From Pseudomonas batumici (GTDB taxonomy: Bacteria > Pseudomonadota > Gammaproteobacteria > Pseudomonadales > Pseudomonadaceae), in NCBI RefSeq assembly GCF_000820515.1, contig NZ_JXDG01000047.1:17056-81055 (forward strand): a stretch of DNA of 64,000 nucleotides, in the 5' to 3' direction. Both the position numbers and the translations under genes were made by a program. The notes beneath the pieces were generated by a model. The model saw only the letters and a program-made list of their open reading frames with translations, was not told the DNA's origin and ran no database searches. This document shows, one piece after another, positions 33,706 through 41,826 of the stretch (position 1 is its first letter; every line of letters begins with the position of its first letter).

Positions 33706-34078
33706 CATAACAAGAATAAAAAGCGACAAACCCATAAAAATAAGACGTACCGACTCTGACATAACAAAAACAACACGGCAGAGACGCAGCTAACAGATTT
33801 TTTTGGAGAAGGTGTGCTTTCAGGGGACCCACGGGTTACCCGCAACCGGACAGAGAACAATAAAACTACCTTCAAGGTAGCTCCCGGACTGGTTGGATCA
33901 CCCGATAAGGCAGATCAGCGCTCAAAAAAATACGTTTGCTCTTTGACCCCGGATGGGGGTCAGCCAAAAACGCGGTAAAGGGTCACGGTCGACAAAAACA
34001 ACAACAGACCGCCCCTCAATAATAAAAAAAGAGCATACAACACAGATTCAAGGGGAGCTTCGGCTCCCCTTCGTGTTT
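33706..34078 (+). ncRNA. crcY: CrcY small RNA (Hfq/Crc-sequestering catabolite-repression RNA)
   Basis: A ~370-nt region without a credible ORF lies between a sigma-54 promoter and a UUCG hairpin terminator. It carries repeated A-rich CA motifs of the kind bound by Hfq with Crc: AACAAGAATAAAAA (33709-33722), ACAAACCCATAAAAATAA (33726-33743), AACAAAAACAACA (33763-33775), GAACAATAAAA (33855-33865), ACAAAAACAACAACA (33992-34006) and CAATAATAAAAAAA (34017-34030). CrcY/CrcZ RNAs relieve catabolite repression by sequestering the Hfq-Crc complex, and are made under CbrA/CbrB control when preferred carbon is absent. In P. putida crcY lies just after mvaB, exactly as here, and its reported size is close to this one. 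The alternative name CrcX is possible for some species. Confidence 0.88.
34050..34071 (+). terminator. UUCG-tetraloop terminator of crcY
   Basis: AAGGGGAGC (34050-34058), loop TTCG, GCTCCCCTT (34063-34071), followed by a T-rich stretch (CGTGTTTCT). A very stable intrinsic terminator. Confidence 0.9.
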
Positions 34079-34221
34079 CTGCCTTCCTGTCATTCGACGA
34101 CACATCCTCCTTGCGCCTATCTATGTACCGCATCCCCCGCCTCCAGGGAGCGGATACTCACCCTGCCGCCGCTGCCGTCTGCCCGCGCGATCTCCACGTA
34201 TCAACACCCGATTGCTGACAG

Positions 34222-34235
34222 ATCCTGAACAGGAT
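34222..34235. promoter_or_regulatory. short inverted repeat in the leader of the 702-aa protein gene
   Basis: ATCCTG-AA-CAGGAT lies 30 bp upstream of the ATG at 34265. It could be an operator or a small RNA hairpin; no regulator can be named. Apart from this, the 34079-34264 gap shows nothing recognisable. Confidence 0.3.
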
Positions 34236-34264
34236 GTTTATTTCTTTAATTGGCAGGTATCGCT

Positions 34265-36373
34265 ATGTCTCCAAGAACCCCGGTCAAACCCACATCGTCC
34301 ACCATCAGGGTGCCTGGCCCCAGGTTGCCGGACCTTCCCGAATCCTTGAGACCATCAATCCCACCCGGACCGCACATCAGCGGCCTGCGCCCGCACCACC
34401 TGGACAACCCAGCAGTTTCCAGCGGTCAGGCTCATCCCCATTCTCGACCGACAACCGACACGCCAACGGAGCAGAACCTGCAACTGACGGATCTGCCGGA
34501 TCAGGCCAGGACCGCCCCCCCCGATTCACTGGGGAGCTACCGGGTCGGCACGACCGGAGCATTGCCGCCGCCCAACCAGCAGGGCCTGCGGATCATCAAG
34601 AACCGTCAATACGTCGATCTCGATGACGGTGGCACGGTCATGGTCGCGTATGACGCGCAACTCGAGACCTACCGGGCAAAACGCGCCAATGAACTGCTGC
34701 CGTCCGGCCCCGCGCTTTATCGGATCGGCAACGGCAGCACCTGGGGACCGGAGCCCATGGCGGCGTCCGTCGATCAGCCCACGGCCAGCCCGCCACCGCG
34801 CAAACGACCACGCCTGGTTGACGACCCGCCGCGGGCATCGGTTGTCGTCGTGCCCAAATTCGGCTATTCCACCCCGAGCCCCTACACCCGTCTCGCGGGC
34901 CCTGACAGCCAGGGTTACTACCGCCTGAAAAAGCTTGATGCCGATCACGCCGAGGACAGCCTGTACGCGTTCAGCAAGGACGACGACCACTGGGTACTGG
35001 TTGACCCGCCAGAGGGGCGGATGGACTCGAGCGGTCAGTCGATTGCCGCCGAACGACTGCCCTCCTGGACCGACCGCGATATCTGGGAACACTACGGGCT
35101 TCACGGCAACGACATCACGCGTTTCCGCTCCGAGGCCGAAACGACCGGCAGAAAGCCTCAATGGGCCCACGCCCGTTCAGAGGGCAGGACCCGGGACCAA
35201 TTGATACGGGCGCTGAAATGGGCCCATCCAGACAAGAGCGCTGAAGAACGCGGGCAGATCCTGCAAGGCTACAACCTGCTTCCGAGCATGCTGCCGCGCC
35301 TGCAGCAGGCACTCCAGGAACACGCCAAGCTGCCTGAATGGGCAGAGGCGCACAAACTTCAGTCGGCGACCGAAACCCATCCACAGCGCTTTGACTTGCT
35401 GGAACAGGAAGTGCTGCCGCAAATCCGCAATATCCGGAACTTTGAACCCCACTCGCTCGACCCGGATTTCGACGCTTACTACAGCCGGCCATTCCTCGAG
35501 GCATTCCTGCTCAAGATCGGCTACCGGAAAAACATCCATGGCTGCCTGTACCGGACGGATATCCCTGCCATGTTCAGGACGGAAGATCGCACGCCGTTCG
35601 AGCTGGCCAGGGATGGCTGCATGCTCGCGCGTGAAAACCATCCACCCGGCTCGACCACGAAAAAAGCCTTGAGCGCCACCTTCAGCCTGAACGACGCGAA
35701 AAACTACAGTGTCGGTGGAGGGCCGGGCATCGGCCAATTGCGTTACAACACGCAAACCAACAAATACCCCGGCAGACACCCCGACTCGGATAGCGACAGC
35801 GACGCCGACAGCGAGGCCAGCGCGGATGAGAGCGCGTCGAATACCAGCCAGGCCGCTTCGTCGTCAGCCTCGGGCAGCTCCCGCCAGCAGAGCGAAGCGG
35901 CATCGACCGGATCGGGCTCGCGCAGGCCGATTTCACTCGATAGCGAACGCGGCTATACAACCTACAGGCACCGGCAGACCACCAGCTTCATCTACATGAT
36001 CGATACACGAAACGTCGAGGTCGTTCCGGGGCAGGAAAACCGCTTTTTCAACCATGATCCCCAGAAAATCAACTTCTTTCCTTACGATGATATCGAAGGG
36101 CACATTTCAGTTTCCGACAGAGGCGTCAGTGCCGAGCGGATATGGCTGGTCAACTCCAGCCTGACCCGTGCCGCCAATGTCCGCGCAATCCATCAGGCCG
36201 CGGGACAAACCGCCGCCGACATCGAGAGTGCAACCTGGAGTGGTGTCGACAACAGCGCGGTCTACGATCGGTTGATCGACCAGGTGGCCGCTTCCGGCGG
36301 GACGGTGCTGAATTGGCCCGCCAACGGAAAAATCTTTGCCGATGACGTGACCTGGCCAGCCCCGGACAGCTGA
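34265..36373 (+). CDS. putative ADP-ribosyltransferase-type toxin/effector, 702 aa
   Basis: I chose the ATG at 34265 because AGGT lies about 7 nt upstream; the frame extends five codons further to a TTG. Residues 1-105 are Pro/Ser-rich and probably disordered. About 107-160 form a wrapped module (GLRIIKNRQYVDLDDGG ... LPSGPALYRIG) like one in the DUF6543 proteins, with a similar second copy near 200-255. Residues about 265-420 are helical. From about 430 the sequence has the pertussis/cholera-type ADP-ribosyltransferase order: Arg438 in 'MFRTEDRTPFELARDG', the Ser-x-Thr-x-Ser stretch 470-474 (SATFS), a Tyr/Ile strand 'TTSFIYMIDTRNVEVV', and 'DIEGHISVSDRGVSAERIW', aligned with E-x-E-V-x-x-x-G-G-I. 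Glu611 (or Glu624) is the candidate catalytic Glu. A 45-residue Asp/Ser low-complexity insert (507-553) splits the fold. There is no signal peptide. The NEL ligase gene follows 241 bp downstream. The call is inferred from motifs only. Confidence 0.62.
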   Translation: MSPRTPVKPTSSTIRVPGPRLPDLPESLRPSIPPGPHISGLRPHHLDNPAVSSGQAHPHSRPTTDTPTEQNLQLTDLPDQARTAPPDSLGSYRVGTTGALPPPNQQGLRIIKNRQYVDLDDGGTVMVAYDAQLETYRAKRANELLPSGPALYRIGNGSTWGPEPMAASVDQPTASPPPRKRPRLVDDPPRASVVVVPKFGYSTPSPYTRLAGPDSQGYYRLKKLDADHAEDSLYAFSKDDDHWVLVDPPEGRMDSSGQSIAAERLPSWTDRDIWEHYGLHGNDITRFRSEAETTGRKPQWAHARSEGRTRDQLIRALKWAHPDKSAEERGQILQGYNLLPSMLPRLQQALQEHAKLPEWAEAHKLQSATETHPQRFDLLEQEVLPQIRNIRNFEPHSLDPDFDAYYSRPFLEAFLLKIGYRKNIHGCLYRTDIPAMFRTEDRTPFELARDGCMLARENHPPGSTTKKALSATFSLNDAKNYSVGGGPGIGQLRYNTQTNKYPGRHPDSDSDSDADSEASADESASNTSQAASSSASGSSRQQSEAASTGSGSRRPISLDSERGYTTYRHRQTTSFIYMIDTRNVEVVPGQENRFFNHDPQKINFFPYDDIEGHISVSDRGVSAERIWLVNSSLTRAANVRAIHQAAGQTAADIESATWSGVDNSAVYDRLIDQVAASGGTVLNWPANGKIFADDVTWPAPDS

Positions 36374-36473
36374 TTTCACCTCCTGATCGGCTGAATACCC
36401 AGCACAGTCCCAACCGCTGCCCATTCGAATAATGAATCGGGCAGCACACAACGACAGCGGCTAGCACGAGATG

Positions 36474-36504
36474 ATAGCCAGAAGGCCATAACCGGCTATT
36501 TTTC
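36474..36504 (+). terminator. possible terminator after the 702-aa toxin-like gene
   Basis: ATAGCC (36474-36479) pairs with GGCTAT (36494-36499), directly followed by TTTT. It lies 100 bp after the stop codon and suggests that the two effector-like genes have separate transcripts. The AT-rich stretch from 36505 to 36614 may hold the promoter of the NEL gene. Confidence 0.5.
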
Positions 36505-36614
36505 AGGCTCGGATTATTGATACTAACTAGCTGATTAAACTCAACTTTTTCAACTTTTATAGCCACGCGTTGAGCATAAGCTGAAAGCCTCATTCACAGA
36601 AAAAGTTGATCTTC

Positions 36615-39600
36615 ATGAGTACCCAGCAACCCCCACTTGCCGCCCCCGCCAGCCAGGTGCGATCGACCAGGAACCATCGCCTGATCCTCAAGCGACTCCC
36701 CTCCTGGTTGACCCAGGCGCCCCTCGAACGGCGCCTGGCATTCGCCACGCGCCTCAGGCAGAGCCAGATGTCCAAAGCCGCACTGGCGCGCCATCTGCAC
36801 GGTTTCAAAAGCGTCAAGGACTTTGCCGCGCCGCTGCTCTCCCAGGCCCTCGACGACCACTATGGTCCGGGCCTGGACATTCACCACGACCAACTCCGCC
36901 ACGTCCATATCCTGGCCGCCGCCACCCTCGGTGAACCGCGTCGGGAGAACATTGTCCTGCAGAGCCTGTTGCAAGCCGCCCTGCAGAACTTCGAAAGCAG
37001 CGAAACCGGCGCATTCGGTTTCGACCACGGCTCGGCCATCCTGCGTAAAAGTACCGCGCTCCTGAAAAAGCCCATCACCCCACCGGACTTCGCCACCGTC
37101 TGTCGCCGGCTCGACCTGGGCGGCCAGTACAAAAGACACGTCGAACATTTTTTCCTGCGCACCGAGCGAAACCGCCCAAGCCCGCTGTTCAAGACCCTCT
37201 TCGAGCAACAGGAACGCGACGAACTGGCGGTGCAGGCGGAAATCGCCCTGATCAAAGGCAACCTGGATCCATCGGCCTACCAGATGCTGCAAGGCCTGCT
37301 CGACCCGACGCAGACACCCCGTTGGGACAATCATCCCGTGCACTGCTCCTACCTGACCCTGCTCGACTTTCCGAACGTCGACAGCGGCGCTTGGGGCGCG
37401 TTGCTCAAGGGCGTGCTGCTGATCGAGCACGGCGCTCCCTCAAGCAGCGGCGAGCAGCCCTGCGTGGCCTACCTGTCGGGTGATCCGCACCAGGCCCTCA
37501 AGCGCTATTCGTCCTTCAACGCATTCCACGATGAACTCAGGGAACGGCTGCGGGCTAAACCCTACCAGGCCTTCTTCAAACGCTATGTTCACCTGCGCAC
37601 CCAACCGGCGCTCTTCCATGCCCTCGACAACTGCCTGAACCCGCTCGACCCCGTCACCGGGCAGCGTAAGCCAGCCCGGCACGCCGACCTGCGCCTGGAG
37701 AAAAGCTCACTGGGCGACCACCCTTTCGACGAGTTCTGCGTCCTGCAAACAGTCAAGAAGCTCGACGACGCCCGCGTCAGCGCGGTGCCCACGGACGACG
37801 AGGACAAGAAGACCCGCACCGCTCGCCTGCGCTCGTTGCTGAACTGGGGGGTCAACCTGTTGTTCCTGGTGCCCGGGCTCGGCGAGGCAATGCTCGCGGT
37901 CGCCGCCGCGCAACTGATCGTGCAGCTCTACAACGGCATCGAAGAATGGAGCCATGGAGAGAAAATGCAGGCGGTGCTCGGCTTCATGGGCGTGCTGCTG
38001 AACGTTGAACTGCTGGGACTGGGGGCCGTCATGACCCTGGATTTCGAAGGTTCGGCGTTTATCGAAGGACTCAAGCCGATCAAGTCTCCCCAGGGCGAGC
38101 CGGCACTCTGGAAACCCGACCTGACCCCCTATGAACACCCGCTGCCCGACACGGCGGAGCTAAACCCCGATGCCGCGGGGCTCTATCACCATCAGGACAA
38201 GACCTACCTGGGTCTCAATGGCCGCCATTACCGGATCAGACCCGGCGCAACCGCCAAGCGCTTCCACCTGCAACACCCGAGCAACCCCGACGCCTACGCA
38301 CCACTGATCCATCACAACGGCAAGGGCGCCTGGCTCCATGAGTTCGAGCAACCCTTGCAGTGGCGGCAACCGCAGCTGTTTTCCCGACTGGGGCCGGATG
38401 CGGCCAGCCTGGACCCGGCGTCGGCAAAAAAAATCATGCAACTGAGCGGGGTCGACGACGATGTCCTGCGCCTGCTGCACCTGGACCGGGAACCGCCCCC
38501 GGCCTTGCTCGAAGACAGCGTGACCCGTTTCAAGCTCGACCGCGACCTCAAGCACCTGGTGCAGCGCCTGCAAAGCGGTGGCGCGGCCAACAGTTCACTG
38601 GACGAACTGCACATGGAACTGCAATTGCTGACCGACGAGCCGGTCTGGCCACCCTCGAAAGTGTTGCGGTTGCTGGACCGACGTGGCGCCGCGCTGAAGG
38701 AATACCCCGCCGGCCAGGTGCAAGCGTTGCAGCGCATCGACCTCCGATGGCCCGGTCTCAACGCCAACCAACTGCTGCAAAAGGTCCTGGAAAACCTCGA
38801 CGAGGCCGAGATCCGCAGTTTGCTGGGCGAGGACTTCGGGGCCGGGCCCGTCAGCCTGGATGCGCGTACCGTGGCCCTCAGGCGCAAACTCGCGACGCAA
38901 GCCGCCAGCCGCCGCACGGCGCTGTTCGATTCACACTACAGCTATCGCACCCAGACCAACGACCCCGCCATTGCCGTGATCCGCAAGGAGTTTCCAGTCC
39001 TTCCTGCTCCGGTCGCGCAGGAATTGCTCGCAAACGCCAGTCCGGCCGAGCGGCGGTTGCTGCTCAAGGCCAGGCGCGTACCGTTGCGACTGGCCGAAGA
39101 GGCCCGCTATTACAGTCGCGACGTGCGCCTGGCGCGCACCCAGGAAGGACTCTATCTCGACACGACGAACAACCCCGATACCGACAAGCTGATCCTGAGC
39201 CAGATCGGCAAGCTGCCGGGCTGGTCGGACCAGGTTCGTCTCGAAATACGCGAGCCCTACTTCGGCGGGCCCTTGCTCGACAGCCTCGGCGCGGAGCAGG
39301 CACCGATTCGCAAGGTACTGGTTAAAAATGGCGACCAGTACGAAGCCCATGACGCCCTGGGCCAGGAGCTGCACGGTCCGGACAATCTCTACAGCAGTGT
39401 CCTGCACGCCCTGCCCGATACCGAGCGCAAGGCCTTGGGGTTTCCCGGAACCCATGAGGCCGCCGGCCTGAAGCAGACCGTGCTCGATCAACCATTACCG
39501 CCGCGCAAGGAGCTGGAAAAACTCCTTGGCCTGCCCCCCACCAAGCCCAACGAAACGCCGCCGATGCGCCTGCCCGCCCGCCGTCCCGGCACGTCTGCTG

Positions 39601-41609
39601 CCGGACCCGAGGCGGCAGACAGAATCCTGGGCACCCGCTCCGCAGCCTTCACCGAGCTGGCGCAACGTCTTTACCCCGCGCATGCCTGGCGAGATGTGGA
39701 GGAGTTTCTCGAGATAAGGGGCCTGAACGAAGGCGCAGCGGTGCAGCGCCTGGAAGAACTGGAAAGCGAGTACAACACCTTGTGCGCGGAACTCGAAGCC
39801 TGGGTCGATACCCCGCCGGCTCCCCGAGAGGGCGTGATCATCAGGAGCTATATTGCCAGCAGGATCAAGCAATGCTGGCGCCGAGGCCCCTACCAAAGCA
39901 CCTCCCAGGAAGGTTACCGGCTCGACATCGTGATTTACGAACGGGGCACCCGGCTACCGGTCCTGTCGGCCAACTTCAGCCACGTCAGCGAACTGGTCCT
40001 GAACCTGTCCCATCCGGACATCATCCAGGGACTGAACCGTTTTCTCGAGGGTTTCCCCCAGTTGAAACGCCTGTCCATCAGCGGCGGCTCTCTGACCGAG
40101 ATTCCGCCCGCGCTGGGCTCGATGTCCGGACTGACCCACCTCAACCTGAGCGGCCACCGTATCGTCCTGACCGAGGAAACGGCCACCCTGCTCGAAGGGC
40201 TGACCCGACTGAGGGATCTGAACCTGGCCTACAACCGGACCCTGGGCCGTTCGCCGGACTTCAGCGCGATGCTCGAGCTCAAGCGTATCGAGCTGAGCCA
40301 CACCGGGCTCACCCATTGGCCGACCGGCTACCTGGACCTGCCGGAACTGATCCGGCTTGACCTGAGTTCGAACCACCTGACCACTATCCCTTCCGCCGTC
40401 CTGGACACCAGCGCAGAGGGACAGCGCATCGCCAGGGCTATCAACCTCTACAACAACCCCATTGCAACGGACTTTTTCGATGATGCCGTGTACTACTACT
40501 CGGAAACCGAGATCGACCTGGGGCTGGATATGCCGGCCGAATCGGATTCGGACGCCGACCTGAGCGCAGGCGACTCGCCGGTGCATAGTCCGCAGGGCTT
40601 GCGGGGGCCCGTCTCACGCGACGAAAGTGCCTGGTTGCAAGGGCTCGACAGCCAGGCGCAGGAGGTCTTTCGCAATGACTGGATGCGCCTGGCCGGCGAG
40701 GAGCCGGTCGAGCAGTCCGAAGCGTTTTTCCGGGTGATCGGCGATCTGAGTGAGTCGGCCGACTATGTCGACAATGCCGCGCGTCCGGGACTCCTGGACA
40801 AGGTCCGGCGCATGGTCGGCGCCGCGGTCGAAGACACCGAACTGCGGGAGAAACTCTTCGCCAAGGCCACCGCGCCGCAATCGGATGCCTGTGCCGACGG
40901 CATCGCCGTGGCGTTCAGCGACATGGGCCTCGACGTGTTGCTGCATGAAGCCTACGCCGAGCCGGACGCCGGGAAGGTCGAGGCGAAGCTGCTGCAACTG
41001 GCGAAGGGTAAATCGCGCCTGGATCGCGTCAACGCCCAGGCCCGGGCCCTGATCAACCAACGCAAGGCCAGGGGCCAACGTCCCGATGAAGCGGAAGTCT
41101 ACCTGGCCTTTCGCATCGGTCTGGGGGAACGGCTGGAACTGCCCTGGCAGGCCTCGAAGATGCATTACGGCAGAATTGCCGGGGTCACCCCGGAGCAGGT
41201 GGATGCGGCTTACCTGGCCATCCTCGAACAGGAGCGGCAGCCGATGGATGTTGTCAGGCAGATCCTCAGGCAGGAGTTCTGGAAGGACTACCTGGAGATC
41301 CAGTACCTGCAGGAACTCAGCGAGAAAGAGGCGCTGCGCAACACCAAGAGCGACGCCATGTTGGACCTGCAATCGGCACAGGAACGCTGGTTCAATAATT
41401 CAAATCTGCCCGAGGAGGAAAAGACCAGGCTGGAGGCCGCGATGAAAGCGGCGGCCGCGACACTGGGCAAGTCCGAGGAGGAAGTGTTTGCCCGGCCCAT
41501 GACCGACGCCGAATACCAGACCCTCTACGAAGCCATCGCGCGTGAACACAGCGACGAGATGGAGCGCCTGACCGCAGCGGCGTTGCAGGAGCACGGACTG
41601 GCGCGCTAG
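36615..41609 (+). CDS. DUF6543-LRR-NEL protein: novel E3 ubiquitin ligase family effector, 1664 aa
   Basis: The ATG at 36615 is preferred; an in-frame TTG lies three codons upstream and the ribosome site is weak. About 1-400 is a DUF6543-type region, and two hydrophobic segments sit at about 406-476 (LLFLVPGLGEAMLAVAAAQLIV; VLLNVELLGLGAVM). A wrapped module follows at 523-585 (LYHHQDKTYLGLNGRHYRIRP). About 1116-1280 are leucine-rich repeats (LKRLSISGGSLTEIP, LTHLNLSGHRI, LRDLNLAYN, LIRLDLSSNHLTTIP). The last ~325 residues are a NEL domain: Cys1426 and Asp1428 form the CxD motif in 'DACADGIAVAFSDMG', aligning with 'SCEDRVT...' of IpaH/SspH/SlrP, then 'LLHEA' and the long helical C-terminus. 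These bacterial E3 ligases ubiquitinate eukaryotic host proteins, with the LRR choosing the target. Delivery route and host are unknown. Confidence 0.87.
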   Translation: MSTQQPPLAAPASQVRSTRNHRLILKRLPSWLTQAPLERRLAFATRLRQSQMSKAALARHLHGFKSVKDFAAPLLSQALDDHYGPGLDIHHDQLRHVHILAAATLGEPRRENIVLQSLLQAALQNFESSETGAFGFDHGSAILRKSTALLKKPITPPDFATVCRRLDLGGQYKRHVEHFFLRTERNRPSPLFKTLFEQQERDELAVQAEIALIKGNLDPSAYQMLQGLLDPTQTPRWDNHPVHCSYLTLLDFPNVDSGAWGALLKGVLLIEHGAPSSSGEQPCVAYLSGDPHQALKRYSSFNAFHDELRERLRAKPYQAFFKRYVHLRTQPALFHALDNCLNPLDPVTGQRKPARHADLRLEKSSLGDHPFDEFCVLQTVKKLDDARVSAVPTDDEDKKTRTARLRSLLNWGVNLLFLVPGLGEAMLAVAAAQLIVQLYNGIEEWSHGEKMQAVLGFMGVLLNVELLGLGAVMTLDFEGSAFIEGLKPIKSPQGEPALWKPDLTPYEHPLPDTAELNPDAAGLYHHQDKTYLGLNGRHYRIRPGATAKRFHLQHPSNPDAYAPLIHHNGKGAWLHEFEQPLQWRQPQLFSRLGPDAASLDPASAKKIMQLSGVDDDVLRLLHLDREPPPALLEDSVTRFKLDRDLKHLVQRLQSGGAANSSLDELHMELQLLTDEPVWPPSKVLRLLDRRGAALKEYPAGQVQALQRIDLRWPGLNANQLLQKVLENLDEAEIRSLLGEDFGAGPVSLDARTVALRRKLATQAASRRTALFDSHYSYRTQTNDPAIAVIRKEFPVLPAPVAQELLANASPAERRLLLKARRVPLRLAEEARYYSRDVRLARTQEGLYLDTTNNPDTDKLILSQIGKLPGWSDQVRLEIREPYFGGPLLDSLGAEQAPIRKVLVKNGDQYEAHDALGQELHGPDNLYSSVLHALPDTERKALGFPGTHEAAGLKQTVLDQPLPPRKELEKLLGLPPTKPNETPPMRLPARRPGTSAAGPEAADRILGTRSAAFTELAQRLYPAHAWRDVEEFLEIRGLNEGAAVQRLEELESEYNTLCAELEAWVDTPPAPREGVIIRSYIASRIKQCWRRGPYQSTSQEGYRLDIVIYERGTRLPVLSANFSHVSELVLNLSHPDIIQGLNRFLEGFPQLKRLSISGGSLTEIPPALGSMSGLTHLNLSGHRIVLTEETATLLEGLTRLRDLNLAYNRTLGRSPDFSAMLELKRIELSHTGLTHWPTGYLDLPELIRLDLSSNHLTTIPSAVLDTSAEGQRIARAINLYNNPIATDFFDDAVYYYSETEIDLGLDMPAESDSDADLSAGDSPVHSPQGLRGPVSRDESAWLQGLDSQAQEVFRNDWMRLAGEEPVEQSEAFFRVIGDLSESADYVDNAARPGLLDKVRRMVGAAVEDTELREKLFAKATAPQSDACADGIAVAFSDMGLDVLLHEAYAEPDAGKVEAKLLQLAKGKSRLDRVNAQARALINQRKARGQRPDEAEVYLAFRIGLGERLELPWQASKMHYGRIAGVTPEQVDAAYLAILEQERQPMDVVRQILRQEFWKDYLEIQYLQELSEKEALRNTKSDAMLDLQSAQERWFNNSNLPEEEKTRLEAAMKAAAATLGKSEEEVFARPMTDAEYQTLYEAIAREHSDEMERLTAAALQEHGLAR

Positions 41610-41640
41610 TTCCAAAACCGCTCTTACATCCGCAGAGATC

Positions 41641-41670
41641 TGTGGCGAACGGGCTTGCCCGCTCGCCACA
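41641..41670. terminator. hairpin after the NEL gene
   Basis: TGTGGCGAACGGGC pairs with GCCCGCTCGCCACA (one mismatch, short TT loop), 31 bp after the stop codon. It also resembles a second Pseudomonas REP type (GTGGCGAGCGGGCTTGCCC). Confidence 0.7.
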
Positions 41671-41752
41671 CGATCCCGGGCCTGCTGGGCCAAGCGCCAA
41701 AGCACGGGTCGGGGCGCTCCGGCGAAAATGTCCGATTGACAGCCAGCCCCAT

Positions 41753-41776
41753 CACCTTTACGTTAACGTAAAGGTG
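41753..41776. promoter_or_regulatory. LiuR operator upstream of liuABCD, 24-bp perfect palindrome
   Basis: The core CTTTACGTTAACGTAAAG extends to a perfect 24-bp dyad centred at 41764/41765, 51 bp upstream of the liuA ATG. It shares the ACGT-N2-ACGT core with the palindrome upstream of liuR (32151-32166). Confidence 0.9.
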
Positions 41777-41826
41777 AGCATTCACTCACACCAACGCCTT
41801 GCTCAACCCATAACAAAAGGTGCCCC

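Noticed and set aside
33609..33875. 88-codon minus-strand ORF in the crcY region
   Set aside because: It lies across the sigma-54 promoter and the CA motifs of CrcY, is rich in Leu/Cys/Arg without a domain, and has no ribosome site.
33944..33962. TGACCCC-N5-GGGGTCA hairpin as an early terminator inside crcY
   Set aside because: No T-run follows and further CA motifs lie downstream; a stem within the RNA is more likely.
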